NCBI RefSeq assembly: GCF_010233585.1 | Contig: NZ_CP045997.1 | Span: 4,431,332 to 4,495,331 of the forward strand | Length of the DNA: 64,000 nucleotides | Reading direction: 5' to 3' | From: Spirosoma endbachense | GTDB lineage: Bacteria > Bacteroidota > Bacteroidia > Cytophagales > Spirosomataceae | The notes under the pieces: generated by a model | What the model was told of the DNA's origin: nothing | Databases searched by the model: none | What the model saw: the letters and a program-made list of their open reading frames with translations, nothing else | Translations under genes and position numbers: made by a program | Shown here: piece by piece, positions 1 to 8,664 of the stretch | Numbering within the stretch: position 1 is the stretch's first letter | How the letters are laid out: each line of letters begins with the position of its first letter

Positions 1-114
1 ACCGAAATCGAACGCGAAGTGCTGGCCGACGAAATCGTCCAGAAATGGCTGGAAGGCAAATCGCCGAAGAAAGTCGTTGTCGTACCGAAACGAATTGTTA
101 ACGTCGTAATCTAG
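1..114 (+). CDS. leuS: Leucyl-tRNA synthetase, C-terminal end (partial)
   Basis: Only the last 37 codons are in the window, in frame 1, ending in TAG at 112-114. The tail contains QKWLEGKSPKKVVVVPKR followed by IVNVVI, which matches the C-terminal anticodon-binding/tail region of bacterial leucyl-tRNA synthetases (a KxPKKVIVVPxxIVNIV-type ending). The enzyme charges tRNA-Leu in the cytoplasm. The 5' part is outside the window, so catalytic motifs cannot be checked. It is followed at once by a strong hairpin. The identification rests on a short stretch and is good but not certain. Confidence 0.8.
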   Translation, partial: TEIEREVLADEIVQKWLEGKSPKKVVVVPKRIVNVVI

Positions 115-117
115 ATG

Positions 118-176
118 AAGCGGGGTGATTTCGTAGGTCATAATGGTAAGCTATGACCTACGAAATCACCCCGCTT
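118..176. terminator. Perfect 25-bp hairpin after leuS
   Basis: Arms 118-142 and 152-176 are exact reverse complements with a 9-nt loop (143-151), followed by TTTT. It begins 3 nt after the leuS stop. The stem is far longer than a usual intrinsic terminator. It lacks the GTGCCACGG core of the other long hairpins here but has the same general build. Confidence 0.75.
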
Positions 177-187
177 TTACTGATTCA

Positions 188-220
188 GGGATTCGGATTT
201 GATAACCCGAATCCCTTTTT
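188..220 (+). terminator. Intrinsic terminator, 9-bp stem plus T run
   Basis: Arms 188-196 (GGGATTCGG) and 207-215 (CCGAATCCC) are exact complements, followed by five T at 216-220. A second stop for transcription coming out of leuS. Confidence 0.65.
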
Positions 221-234
221 GTTTAGTACCTTCA

Positions 235-277
235 CTCATTGGTGTGCTACGGTTTCTAATAATAGCACCCCAATGAG
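235..277. repeat. Hairpin repeat, degenerate copy of the GTGCCACGG family
   Basis: Arms 235-249 and 263-277 pair with one mismatch. The inner part reads GTGCTACGGTTTCTAAT, close to GTGCCACGGTTTCTGAT of the copy at 25742-25824. It lies just 3' of the flavin oxidoreductase gene on the minus strand and may also act as its terminator. Confidence 0.5.
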
Positions 278-289
278 CGAAAGACCAAT

Positions 290-1306
290 TTACAATGCTG
301 CCAATTTTTTATCCCCTTTGGTCAGTTCATCACGAACCTGTGCCGCAATTTCGACCGAGTGCCGCCGTGCCTGATGATCATAAATTGGTACCGAAATAAT
401 CAATTCATCCGCTTTGGTCTGTTCAATCAGGTTTGCCAGTCCGCGCTGAACCGTTTCGGGCGAACCAACTGCCGAGCAGCTAAGTACCTGTTCGATACCC
501 GCCAGCTCATAATCCGGCCAAAGGGCGGTCAGGTCATCAACTGGAGGTTGCATCTGACGGGCTTTCCCGCGACGAATGTGCAGAAACTGTTGTTGAACCG
601 ATGTGAACAGGCGTTCTGCTTCCTGATCCGTATCAGCCGCAACCACATTCACCGCGACCATTGCATAGGGTTCTTTCAGGTACTCAGATGGTTTAAATCG
701 CGATCGATATACTTCCAGCGCCCGCATTAACTGCGTTGGTGAGAAATGAGAAGCAAACGCATAGGGCAAACCGAGCATGGCGGCCAGTTGTGCTCCAAAT
801 AAGCTCGAACCCAAAATCCAGACAGGAATAGCCAGCCCTACGCCCGGTATGGCCTGCACAAACTGATTCGATTCATCGGGTTGAAAATAGTGCATCAATT
901 CAACAACATCCTGCGGAAACGTATCGACATCAGTAGCCTCACGGCGCAGCGCCCTCGCGGTTACCTGATCAGCACCGGGAGCACGGCCCAATCCGAGATC
1001 GATCCGTCCCGGATAAAGAGACTCCAGCGTACCAAACTGCTCGGCAATCACCAGGGGCGAATGGTTGGGTAACATGATACCGCCCGCTCCTACCCGGATC
1101 GTTGTTGTGCCACCGGCGATATAACCGATAACAACCGAAGTTGCCGCGCTGGCTATTCCCGGCATGTTATGGTGTTCGGCGACCCAGTAGCGATTAAAGC
1201 CCAGTTGCTCGGCATGCAGGGCAAGGTCCAGTGAATTATGCAAAGCCTGCGTAGGTGTGCTACCGGCTACTATGGGTGAAAGATCCAGAATTGAAAAGGG
1301 AATCAT
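290..1306 (-). CDS. LLM class flavin-dependent oxidoreductase (luciferase-like, group 1)
   Basis: 338 aa, starting at [12 protein letters not shown]. The N-terminal pattern (FSILDLSPI, then [19 protein letters not shown] near residue 33, [16 protein letters not shown] near 72, [14 protein letters not shown] near 100) is typical of the YhbW/MsnO8-like luciferase-family group 1 proteins, TIM-barrel enzymes that use reduced FMN. The length is normal for the group and no signal peptide is present, so it is cytoplasmic. The substrate cannot be told from sequence. It is transcribed alone; the nearest upstream gene is divergent and a degenerate hairpin repeat lies just past its stop. The family call is secure; the physiological role is unknown. 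Confidence 0.9.
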   Translation of the reverse strand: MIPFSILDLSPIVAGSTPTQALHNSLDLALHAEQLGFNRYWVAEHHNMPGIASAATSVVIGYIAGGTTTIRVGAGGIMLPNHSPLVIAEQFGTLESLYPGRIDLGLGRAPGADQVTARALRREATDVDTFPQDVVELMHYFQPDESNQFVQAIPGVGLAIPVWILGSSLFGAQLAAMLGLPYAFASHFSPTQLMRALEVYRSRFKPSEYLKEPYAMVAVNVVAADTDQEAERLFTSVQQQFLHIRRGKARQMQPPVDDLTALWPDYELAGIEQVLSCSAVGSPETVQRGLANLIEQTKADELIISVPIYDHQARRHSVEIAAQVRDELTKGDKKLAAL

Positions 1307-1320
1307 ACTTCGTTGATGTT

Positions 1321-1430
1321 ATCAGGGCATTCGCCCGAAGCCGTGCCACCGCAGCCGGTCGCAACGGCGGACCGTGGTTTGTGTATGCGATCTAGTTAAC
1401 CGTGGCACGGCTCCGGGCGAATGCCCTGGT
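1321..1430. repeat. Long hairpin repeat (GTGCCAC core family), copy 1
   Basis: Arms 1324-1348 and 1403-1427 pair over 25 bp with one G-T mismatch, and pairing continues weakly to 1321/1430. The inner edge carries GTGCCAC on the left and AACCGTGGCAC on the right, as in the copies at 21112, 25742 and 58815. The loop is unusually long here (about 54 nt) and GC-rich. It fills much of the spacer between the divergent flavin oxidoreductase and phosphodiesterase genes. Confidence 0.8.
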
Positions 1431-1676
1431 TATTAAATTCATTAAAAGAATAGCCCATAAAAATGGAGATGGTCAATTCTTGCAGCGTGGCAACCGGAAA
1501 CGGTTATGAATTCTGGCGCTGACGCTCTATTTTCACGGCGTTTATAGGATTAGATACACCCTGTATTCATCAATTAATCGTTAAATCACTGCTTCAGCAA
1601 CAATACCACTTATCAGAACGGTTCCTTGGTTTATAGAGCGCCATAGCGCTTTCCGGGAAATCCTGCTGCTTTTTTT
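1431..1676. other. Intergenic spacer upstream of the GDPD gene
   Basis: No open frame or RNA gene is recognised. The stretch is plain mixed sequence with a T-rich run just before the start at 1677. I do not see a clear -33/-7 promoter pair. Confidence 0.4.
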
Positions 1677-2546
1677 ATGCGCATGACTATAAAATACGTC
1701 CTACTCTTTGGCTTAGGATACAGCCTGGCGACCTGTTCACCAGCAACTTACACTAAAATTCCAACGGGAGGTGGCCCGGCGTTTTTCAGCTATAAACCCA
1801 ACAACGGCCCGGCCAAAATTTCGGCCCACCGGGGCGGAGGTGATTTGACAGGCTACCCCGAAAACTGCATTGAATCGTTCGCGTTTCTGGCTAAAAAGTT
1901 ACCCGTCATTATTGAGTGTGATATTGACCTGACCAAAGACAGCGTCATGGTGATGATGCACGATGCCACACTCGACCGTACAACGACCGCTACGGGCAAA
2001 CTGATCGACAGAACCTACGCCGAGCTAGCCCAATACCAGCTGGAAGACAACATGGGAAACGCAACGCCATACAAAATTCCTACGCTGGAAGAAGTGCTCA
2101 ATTGGGGGAAAGGGAAGGTTGCGTTTACGCTCGATGTCAAACGCAATGTGTCCTTTGAAAAGGTCGTAAATATGGTTCGCAAAACCGGGATGAGCGACTA
2201 TGCGGCCGTTATCACCTACAATGCCCAGGATGCGGCCAAACTCAATAAGCTCGATCCGAATTTAATGATTTCGGTCACGATCCGGAATCACGCGGAATAT
2301 GATCGGCTTCACGAACTGGGTATTCCCGACAATCGGATGGTTGCCTTTGTTGGCGTTAAAGAACCTGAAGTTGAGCTGTATCAATTTCTGCATCAGAAAG
2401 GGATAGCCTGCATTCTGGGCACCCTGGGAAACCTCGACAAACAGGCTGCGGCCAAAGGCGATCAGGTTTATAAGAAATTCGCCGAAAACGGGGCCGACAT
2501 CATGTCAACGGATCGACCACTGGAAGTCTGGCAAGCGGTGAAATGA
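1677..2546 (+). CDS. Glycerophosphodiester phosphodiesterase, lipoprotein
   Basis: 289 aa GDPD-family TIM-barrel enzyme that hydrolyses glycerophosphodiesters to glycerol-3-phosphate and an alcohol. The signature HRGG is at 51-54, PEN at 61-63, E80 and D82 in IIECDID, and the HD pair at 95-96; these are the family's metal and acid-base residues. The N-terminus ends in LATC with Cys at residue 20, a lipobox, so the enzyme is expected to be membrane-anchored outside the cytoplasm. A second in-frame ATG two codons later (MTIKY) is an equally possible start. It stands alone; a hairpin follows at 2658-2701. Role inferred: scavenging of phospholipid-derived diesters. Confidence 0.9.
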   Translation: MRMTIKYVLLFGLGYSLATCSPATYTKIPTGGGPAFFSYKPNNGPAKISAHRGGGDLTGYPENCIESFAFLAKKLPVIIECDIDLTKDSVMVMMHDATLDRTTTATGKLIDRTYAELAQYQLEDNMGNATPYKIPTLEEVLNWGKGKVAFTLDVKRNVSFEKVVNMVRKTGMSDYAAVITYNAQDAAKLNKLDPNLMISVTIRNHAEYDRLHELGIPDNRMVAFVGVKEPEVELYQFLHQKGIACILGTLGNLDKQAAAKGDQVYKKFAENGADIMSTDRPLEVWQAVK

Positions 2547-2657
2547 GGTTTGTGAGTTCTGGTCACCTGTTTGAGTCGTCAAGCCAGTTCACCGTGCTTT
2601 CTTTTGTCCTATTTTTCAGTCCGCTAATCGTTCTGGCTCATTTGCTTCAGGCGTGTT

Positions 2658-2701
2658 CCAGCCCACGGAATGACCGAGTTCTCGATTATTCCGTGGGCTG
2701 G
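2658..2701. terminator. Hairpin between GDPD and PorP genes
   Basis: Arms 2658-2671 (CCAGCCCACGGAAT) and 2688-2701 (ATTCCGTGGGCTGG) are exact complements. It lies between convergent genes and can serve both. No T run follows. Confidence 0.65.
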
Positions 2702-2733
2702 GCGCCATCAACACAGGTTCCGAAATGACATTG

Positions 2734-3795
2734 TCAAAACTGCTGGCAACGGCGTTGTCGTTTGAGGTTCCGGTTCTTGCCACCAAACTGAAAAAGGGAA
2801 TCGAATCCATACCAGATGCTGATTTCGTGGGCTCCACCTGTCGCATACCGCATGGATGACAGCGTAACATCATAACTATACTGAACCATCAATTGATCGA
2901 ACTGAAAGGCGATGATACCGACCAGCGCGTCATTCTGAAAGGTTGTTTGCCCTATTTTTCGAAGCGGAATACCCCTATACCAGAGCCCCAGCATCAAAGG
3001 CGAATAAATGAGATTCAGCCCAACATCCAATTGCAGATTATTACCCTGCTGGCGCAGATAACCAGTCAGACCAATGGATTGATCGCGGTTTTGCTGATGC
3101 GCGTATCCCTTATTCCAGACACGGCCCTCAAACGGCAATTTGATACCGGCCATACCACTAATGCGTTGGCCAAGCCAATCGCCCCGAAGTTGCGAACGCC
3201 CGATGTGATTGACCGTAAGCCCGGCCCAGTACGAAGCCAGATTATCGCCCAATTCATGCTCAAACAGCAGACCGCCCGTAAAATCGACACTTTTCCGCGT
3301 AAACGTCCCTTGCGACAACGGGTCGTTGCTCACCTGATTAACCAGCCCTCCCAATGCATACTGATCAGCAAACGACATACCGCCCGGATTGATCTGGTTA
3401 CCAATATAGGCCGCCTGTAGCCCAAAAATAAGTCGGGCTTCCCGATCAGAATCCTGCATCAATGGCAGCATATACGATGCCTGGCCGCTAACCTGCGTGG
3501 TCTGAAAAGCACTCCCCTGCCAATCACCAATAAGCTGAACACCGGCCCCCAGCCGATGGTCTTCATCGTAGGAGTCGAACGAAAAAGCTGCCGTATGATA
3601 GCTGGCCGGTAAGGCAGGCCACTGGCTTCGGTAATTCGCAATCAGTCGGGCTGATCCGGCACCGCCCGCAAACGCAGGATTGTGATAAATCGGGTTGGCG
3701 TAAAATTGGGAGAATTGCGGGTCCTGGGCAAAACCCGGTATTGACCAGCAGATCAGCAAAGCGCTTGATACAACGTTTCGGAGAAATGGGAGCAT
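2734..3795 (-). CDS. PorP/SprF family type IX secretion outer-membrane protein
   Basis: 353 aa with an N-terminal signal peptide ending near GFAQ (residue 24). The mature start DPQFSQFYANPIYHNPAFAG is the hallmark of PorP/SprF proteins: small outer-membrane beta-barrels that work with the type IX secretion system and anchor type B cargo at the surface. The C-terminal region (HEISIWYGF near residue 326) matches the family's final strands; the tail after it is basic and slightly longer than usual. It is divergent from the PKD protein at 3927, which carries a type B sorting domain, so the two are probably an anchor and cargo pair, as SprF is for SprB in Flavobacterium (family knowledge). Confidence 0.92.
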   Translation of the reverse strand: MLPFLRNVVSSALLICWSIPGFAQDPQFSQFYANPIYHNPAFAGGAGSARLIANYRSQWPALPASYHTAAFSFDSYDEDHRLGAGVQLIGDWQGSAFQTTQVSGQASYMLPLMQDSDREARLIFGLQAAYIGNQINPGGMSFADQYALGGLVNQVSNDPLSQGTFTRKSVDFTGGLLFEHELGDNLASYWAGLTVNHIGRSQLRGDWLGQRISGMAGIKLPFEGRVWNKGYAHQQNRDQSIGLTGYLRQQGNNLQLDVGLNLIYSPLMLGLWYRGIPLRKIGQTTFQNDALVGIIAFQFDQLMVQYSYDVTLSSMRYATGGAHEISIWYGFDSLFQFGGKNRNLKRQRRCQQF

Positions 3796-3926
3796 GTTAC
3801 CTTTATGAATTGGAGTGGATTAACAAAGAAACGTCCGAAAAGTAGTTTCACCAACAATTTGGTTCACTATTGCCAGCGAGTTGAGTAAACGTCACTATCT
3901 TGCCTGCATCCACTCCTAATTCACAA

Positions 3927-6900
3927 ATGCGAACCTCAACGCTTCGTCCGTCACTCAGCCACTTGGTGCTGATTATGCTTTTACCGGCTATCTCTGCATT
4001 GGGTCAGATCGGGCCATCGATTAAACCGAAAGACGGTCGCTACGACATCTGTCTGAAAGAAGGTCAGACCAAAATGACGGTTACAATTCTCCTCGATGTT
4101 CCATCGGGAGCAACCTGTGTTCTAAATAACTATAAGATCGAATGGGGTGACGGCAAGTCCGATCAAATCGTTTATGACCCGAACAAACTGGAGCTATCGC
4201 ATGAGTACGATGTTAAGAACTTTGTCGAACAATGCTTGAATGACGACGATATAACCATAAAATTTAAGCAGACAGATAATTGCGGCTCGGGAAATCCAGC
4301 CAACAACAGTTTCGACATTACCTTCCGAAATACGCCCCGGCCCAAATTTACAGCCTCACCCATTTGTGCAGGCCAACAAATTACCCTCCAGAACCAGACT
4401 TGTCCACTCAGCAGTCAGAACACTTACTCCTGGACTTTTGGTGACCAGGGCCCGCCTAGTTCCAGCAACAGCCACACCTATGCCAACAAAGGCACATACA
4501 CGGCAACGCTAAGCGTATCGGGTGTTTGTGGGACCAGCGGCCCTTATTCGGCACCTATCGAGGTCTTAGAAAAAGCAAAAGCGGCTATTGCCGATTCGGG
4601 AGCCGTCAAAATGAGTAACGATACGGCATTCGTTTGCCTGACCAGCGGGGCAATCCTGCGCTTCGATGGCACAAATTCTACCGGAGCTACCAGCTATAAC
4701 TGGAACATTCCGGGATCAGTCACTTATCTGGATAAAACCAACGGCAATTCACCTAAACCTAAAGTTCAATTTACCAAAGCCGGCGATTACACCGTAACGC
4801 TTAGTGTTGATAATCCGTGTCGTATTCCAAGTCAGGTCAAATTTGTTGTCCGGGTGCTGGATTTGCCAAGTCCCACGCTAAAAGCGCAGCCCAATGTTTG
4901 TGAGCCGTTCACCTATACCGTCGCGAATCCTATTGCCGGAGCTACCTATACGCTCAATGGGCAACCTTTCGACCCCATTGTAGGCGTCCCATTAGCACTA
5001 ACGCCAACTGCCTATGTTGTTTCAGCGTCCACCGCGAACATCTGCGGTTCCCGACCTGTCTCAATTACATTTTTTGTCAATAAACCCAGCGATGTAAAGA
5101 TCACCTCGTTACCAAAGTCATCTACCGTCTGTGCAAACAGTAATCCGATAAAGCTAAAGGCGGATCAACCCGGAGGAACCTGGACCCTGAAAAATACCAT
5201 ATCGGGCATACAACTTAACGCAAAAGCAGGCGATACAACGCTGGTCGTTGGCGGTAGCGGCACGGTCCAGCTCGAATATTCACTTGGTCAGGGCGCCTGC
5301 CGCGTAACTGACCAGGTTGAGGTGACAGTTTCGGGCGTTGGCGTTTCGGCCAGTAACATTACAGCCTGCGCCAGCGAAGGACGAGTCAAGCTATCGGGCA
5401 GCCCGGCGGGAGGAACCTGGACAACGACTGATTGCTCGGGTTGCATCCGGAACGATTCGCTCATTTTAAGCGGACTCACAAACAACCTGTTCCGATTTAC
5501 GTATCAGGTAAGCAATGCTGGTGGCTGTCAGGCTTCAGCTAATTTTACGGTTACAGTTGGGCAACCCAAGGCCGCATTCTCCATCACTGGTCAGTGCAGC
5601 GATAAACCGGTCACCGTCAACAACACCTCAACCGGAGCCGACACTTACGAGTGGATTGTCAACAGTATGACCATCGCAACTGGTCGGCAACCAACGTTAA
5701 CCCTACCGGCTGGTCCTCAAACGGTAACCTTGCGGGTTAAATCCGGAGGTTGCCAGAACGAATCCCAGCAGGCCGTAACCCTAACGGCTCCCCCTCCAGC
5801 CGTGAGTCTGACACCAAATAATCCAACGGGCTGTGCGCCCCTGGCCGTTACGTTCGCGGTCAATGGCACTGCTCAGGCTGGTGTTACCTACCGCTGGAAT
5901 TATGGCGACGGTGCGACCGCCACTGATTTCACGGCAACAAGTCATACCTATCAGAACTCCGGGCAAACAACACGGACCTACACGGCAACCTTAACAGCGG
6001 CCAACGGATGCGGATCGCAAACTGCGACCACGGGTCTTACCGTTCGACCGCTAGCTTTTGCTGAAATCGGCGTCGATTCGACCAATGTTCGCTGCACACC
6101 CGCAACCATCCGTTTCTCGAACCGCTCCGTTGGGCAGGGACAAACCAGCCTGTGGAATTTTGGGGATGGTTCTTCCCGCCAAACCACGCAGGATACCATT
6201 TTGCATCTCTTCTCGGCCCGCGATTCAGCCCGAACGTTCCGGGTTAGCCTCATTGTCCAGAACAGTTGTGGCCGCGATACAGATGCCGTTTCGATTCGGG
6301 TCTATCCGAGTCTTGTGCGCCCCCTGTTTAACATGTCGAACGCGCGTCCGTGTGCGGGAGAAGCTATTCAGTTTACCGATGCGACCGTTCCGCGCCCAAC
6401 GTCCTGGGTATGGCGATTCAGCGATGGAACCACCGAAACAAGCCCGAATCCGCAACATCGTTTTCCCGATGCGAATAAAACCTATACGATTACCCTGATC
6501 GCGTATACGCCCTGCGGGTATGATTCCCTACGCCGAACCATCCAGACAACCTCTCCACCACCGGCGAGTTTCGCCCTGGCAGCTCCGTATGTGTGCCGTG
6601 GTCTGGCAGTCGCTTTCACCAATAAAAGCAATCCGGCGAATCGATTCCGCTGGAATTTTGGCGATGGCTCCCCGATCGATTCGGTCAATTTTTCCCCCAA
6701 GCACATTTTTTCCGGTACACAAACCAATTACAACGTTACGCTAACCGTAATAGGCGCTACACCCGGTTGCTCTTCAACATTAGCCCAACCGGTCAGTGTT
6801 CGGGATGCGCCAAAACCCGATTTTAGCATTGAAGGAGGAGCCGATGTATGTACACCTGGCCCTGTACGGCTCATTAGCACCGACCCCAAGGCCACGCAAT

Positions 6901-7355
6901 TTCGCTGGCAACTCAGTAATGGGCAGGTCCTGACAACACCCAAACCAGAATTGGCGCTACCGCCAGGCCGATATGATGTTAAATTGACCGTCAGCTACGA
7001 TCAGGGTGTTTGCGCCGATTCCAGTACTCGCCCCGACGCCATAAATGTACTCCCCTGCGAAGTTGTGGCACCCGAAGCGTTTACCCCCAATTCGGATGGG
7101 ATCGGCGATACATGGACACTCTTCGGCGACACGGGCGTAACGCGTATTGAACGACTGCGCATCTGGAATCGATGGGGCGAACTTATTTTCGACGCCAGTG
7201 ATATTCCCCTGAACAGCAGTAATCCAGGTGAATGCTGGGACGGAACGAATCGGGGCATTCGGATGCCTACGGGACAATACCCTTACGAAGCCGATGTTAT
7301 CCTTCAGGGGGCTAATCACCAGAAACGAGTGGGCAGTATTGCGCTGATACGCTGA
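3927..7355 (+). CDS. Large secreted PKD protein with gliding-motility type C-terminal domain (T9SS type B cargo)
   Basis: 1142 aa from the ATG at 3927. An upstream in-frame TTG at 3900 exists, but the ATG puts the signal peptide (MRTSTLRPSLSHLVL... ending ALGQ) at the very N-terminus. Most of the chain is a row of PKD/Ig-like repeats; turn motifs such as WTFGDQG, WNYGDGAT, WNFGDGSS, WRFSDGTT and WNFGDGSP are spread along it, with paired cysteines. The last about 85 residues (APEAFTPNSDGIGDTW, then LRIWNRWGELIF, then MPTGQYPYEADV) are a CHU_C/gliding-motility-associated C-terminal domain, the type B export signal. It is expected to be a surface or secreted adhesin-like protein. The divergent PorP/SprF gene is the probable anchor. 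Confidence 0.92.
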   Translation: MRTSTLRPSLSHLVLIMLLPAISALGQIGPSIKPKDGRYDICLKEGQTKMTVTILLDVPSGATCVLNNYKIEWGDGKSDQIVYDPNKLELSHEYDVKNFVEQCLNDDDITIKFKQTDNCGSGNPANNSFDITFRNTPRPKFTASPICAGQQITLQNQTCPLSSQNTYSWTFGDQGPPSSSNSHTYANKGTYTATLSVSGVCGTSGPYSAPIEVLEKAKAAIADSGAVKMSNDTAFVCLTSGAILRFDGTNSTGATSYNWNIPGSVTYLDKTNGNSPKPKVQFTKAGDYTVTLSVDNPCRIPSQVKFVVRVLDLPSPTLKAQPNVCEPFTYTVANPIAGATYTLNGQPFDPIVGVPLALTPTAYVVSASTANICGSRPVSITFFVNKPSDVKITSLPKSSTVCANSNPIKLKADQPGGTWTLKNTISGIQLNAKAGDTTLVVGGSGTVQLEYSLGQGACRVTDQVEVTVSGVGVSASNITACASEGRVKLSGSPAGGTWTTTDCSGCIRNDSLILSGLTNNLFRFTYQVSNAGGCQASANFTVTVGQPKAAFSITGQCSDKPVTVNNTSTGADTYEWIVNSMTIATGRQPTLTLPAGPQTVTLRVKSGGCQNESQQAVTLTAPPPAVSLTPNNPTGCAPLAVTFAVNGTAQAGVTYRWNYGDGATATDFTATSHTYQNSGQTTRTYTATLTAANGCGSQTATTGLTVRPLAFAEIGVDSTNVRCTPATIRFSNRSVGQGQTSLWNFGDGSSRQTTQDTILHLFSARDSARTFRVSLIVQNSCGRDTDAVSIRVYPSLVRPLFNMSNARPCAGEAIQFTDATVPRPTSWVWRFSDGTTETSPNPQHRFPDANKTYTITLIAYTPCGYDSLRRTIQTTSPPPASFALAAPYVCRGLAVAFTNKSNPANRFRWNFGDGSPIDSVNFSPKHIFSGTQTNYNVTLTVIGATPGCSSTLAQPVSVRDAPKPDFSIEGGADVCTPGPVRLISTDPKATQFRWQLSNGQVLTTPKPELALPPGRYDVKLTVSYDQGVCADSSTRPDAINVLPCEVVAPEAFTPNSDGIGDTWTLFGDTGVTRIERLRIWNRWGELIFDASDIPLNSSNPGECWDGTNRGIRMPTGQYPYEADVILQGANHQKRVGSIALIR

Positions 7356-7379
7356 GTCGTATACGAAATTTGTCAGTAA

Positions 7380-7412
7380 TTTGTATTTACACAACTCATT
7401 ACTGTATCTTTG
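7380..7412 (+). promoter_or_regulatory. Bacteroidota promoter for the sulfur locus
   Basis: -33 TTTG at 7380-7383 and -7 TATCTTTG at 7405-7412, an exact match to TAnnTTTG, with a 21-nt spacer. It sits 91 nt upstream of the TSUP transporter start and is one of the best promoter matches in the window. Confidence 0.75.
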
Positions 7413-7434
7413 CACCCTCACACTTCGTTAAACT

Positions 7435-7461
7435 AAAGCGGCACTTTATTGTGCCGCTTTT
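7435..7461 (+). terminator. Hairpin in the leader of the TSUP transporter gene
   Basis: Arms 7435-7444 (AAAGCGGCAC) and 7451-7460 (GTGCCGCTTT) are exact complements with a 6-nt loop. It lies between the promoter at 7380-7412 and the start at 7504, so it is inside the expected leader. It may be the terminator of the upstream PKD gene or an attenuator of the sulfur locus. The T run is only four long. Confidence 0.55.
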
Positions 7462-7503
7462 CATAAATACACAAATCTATTTATTCGATAGAATTTAAGC
7501 ACT

Positions 7504-8595
7504 ATGAATAGTCAGGACGAGACCGAACTGGCATCAACCGGAGCAACGGTCGCATCGACTGCCCTTCCAATTGATCTTAACGGCTTAAAAATCAACTTAC
7601 AGGGTGATCTGAATCGAACAGCAGCACAAGCAATTGCGCTTCGGGCTGCTTTTCCTGACGCTCAGATCATTACAACGGCCGATTCTACTCCCCGATTTCA
7701 GCAGCCATTACTCCGGCGTCGAACCCGTACCGAAATTGCCATCTACGTTTTCGCGGCACTCGCTCTGATGATCGTTGGTCATCTGCTATTCAGCTATTTT
7801 ACGCTGGATCGGTTGACGTTGCTCGCCAATGCCATTGATCTTACACCTGACATTTTTTATTTTATACTGGCTGGCTTTGTCGCGCAAATGATTGATGGTG
7901 CGCTGGGTATGGCCTATGGCGTTACCGCCACCACTTTTCTAACCAGCGTTGGGATCAGTCCGGTTTTTGCAACAGCCAGTGTGCACAGCTCCGAAATTTT
8001 CACGTCCGGCGTTTCGGGCTATATGCACCTAAAATTCGGCAACGTAAATAGCCGGCTATTTAAAATTGTGCTCATTCCAGGCGTCATTGGAGCGGCACTC
8101 GGAGCCTTTCTGATCACCAAACTGGCTGATATGGAAATCGTGTCCAAGTATCTCTCTCCTGCAATCTCGGTCTATACCGCCATTTTGGGTATTCTTATTC
8201 TCCAAAAAGCCCTTGTTAAACGGACGAAGAAAAAACCGGTTCGTCAGATTGGGCTGCTGGCCTGGTTTGGTGGTTTTGTCGATGCCATTGGTGGAGGTGG
8301 CTGGGGACCAATTGTGAACACGACGCTGATCGCTTCGGGCCGGCACCCGCGCTATACCATTGGCTCAGTCAACCTGGCCGAGTTTTTTGTGTCCTTTGCC
8401 TCATCAGTCGTGTTTGCCCTCTACGCCGGACTAGGGAATTATGGCCTTGTTATTTTAGGTTTGATTCTCGGGGGTATGATTGCGGCTCCCATTGCGGCTA
8501 TGCTGTCGCAGAAACTACCCGTTAAAACGATGATGATTTTAGTCGGAATCGTGGTGATTTTGGTAAGTTTGCGCAAAATTATTCTATTCTTCTAG
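7504..8595 (+). CDS. TSUP (TauE/SafE) family sulfur-oxyanion transporter
   Basis: 363 aa integral membrane protein. An unusual hydrophilic N-terminal part of about 75 residues comes before the first membrane segment (near 80-100). From about 115 on it has the TSUP repeats: FVAQMIDGALGMAYGVTAT in the first half and WFGGFVDAIGGGGWGPIVN in the second, the paired family motifs. TSUP proteins move sulfite, sulfate, sulfoacetate or related anions. Its place at the head of a sulfate-assimilation locus suggests sulfate uptake or sulfite export (inference). It is preceded by a good promoter and a leader hairpin. The next gene, metZ, starts 69 nt after the stop. Confidence 0.88.
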   Translation: MNSQDETELASTGATVASTALPIDLNGLKINLQGDLNRTAAQAIALRAAFPDAQIITTADSTPRFQQPLLRRRTRTEIAIYVFAALALMIVGHLLFSYFTLDRLTLLANAIDLTPDIFYFILAGFVAQMIDGALGMAYGVTATTFLTSVGISPVFATASVHSSEIFTSGVSGYMHLKFGNVNSRLFKIVLIPGVIGAALGAFLITKLADMEIVSKYLSPAISVYTAILGILILQKALVKRTKKKPVRQIGLLAWFGGFVDAIGGGGWGPIVNTTLIASGRHPRYTIGSVNLAEFFVSFASSVVFALYAGLGNYGLVILGLILGGMIAAPIAAMLSQKLPVKTMMILVGIVVILVSLRKIILFF

Positions 8596-8664
8596 TAGCT
8601 GGGCCAAGCGGGAACTTCGCCTGTCAAATTACGCGGGCCAAACTGAAATCTGGCTCAGATAAGT

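Noticed and set aside
2543..2728. A 61-codon plus-strand frame after the GDPD gene
   Set aside because: It overlaps the GDPD stop and runs through the terminator hairpin; no protein-like features.
7413..7503. A possible SAM-II type riboswitch in the TSUP leader (CGTTAAACTAAAGC resembles part of the consensus)
   Set aside because: The 5' stem partner needed for the pseudoknot is not present, and the promoter leaves too little leader before the motif.
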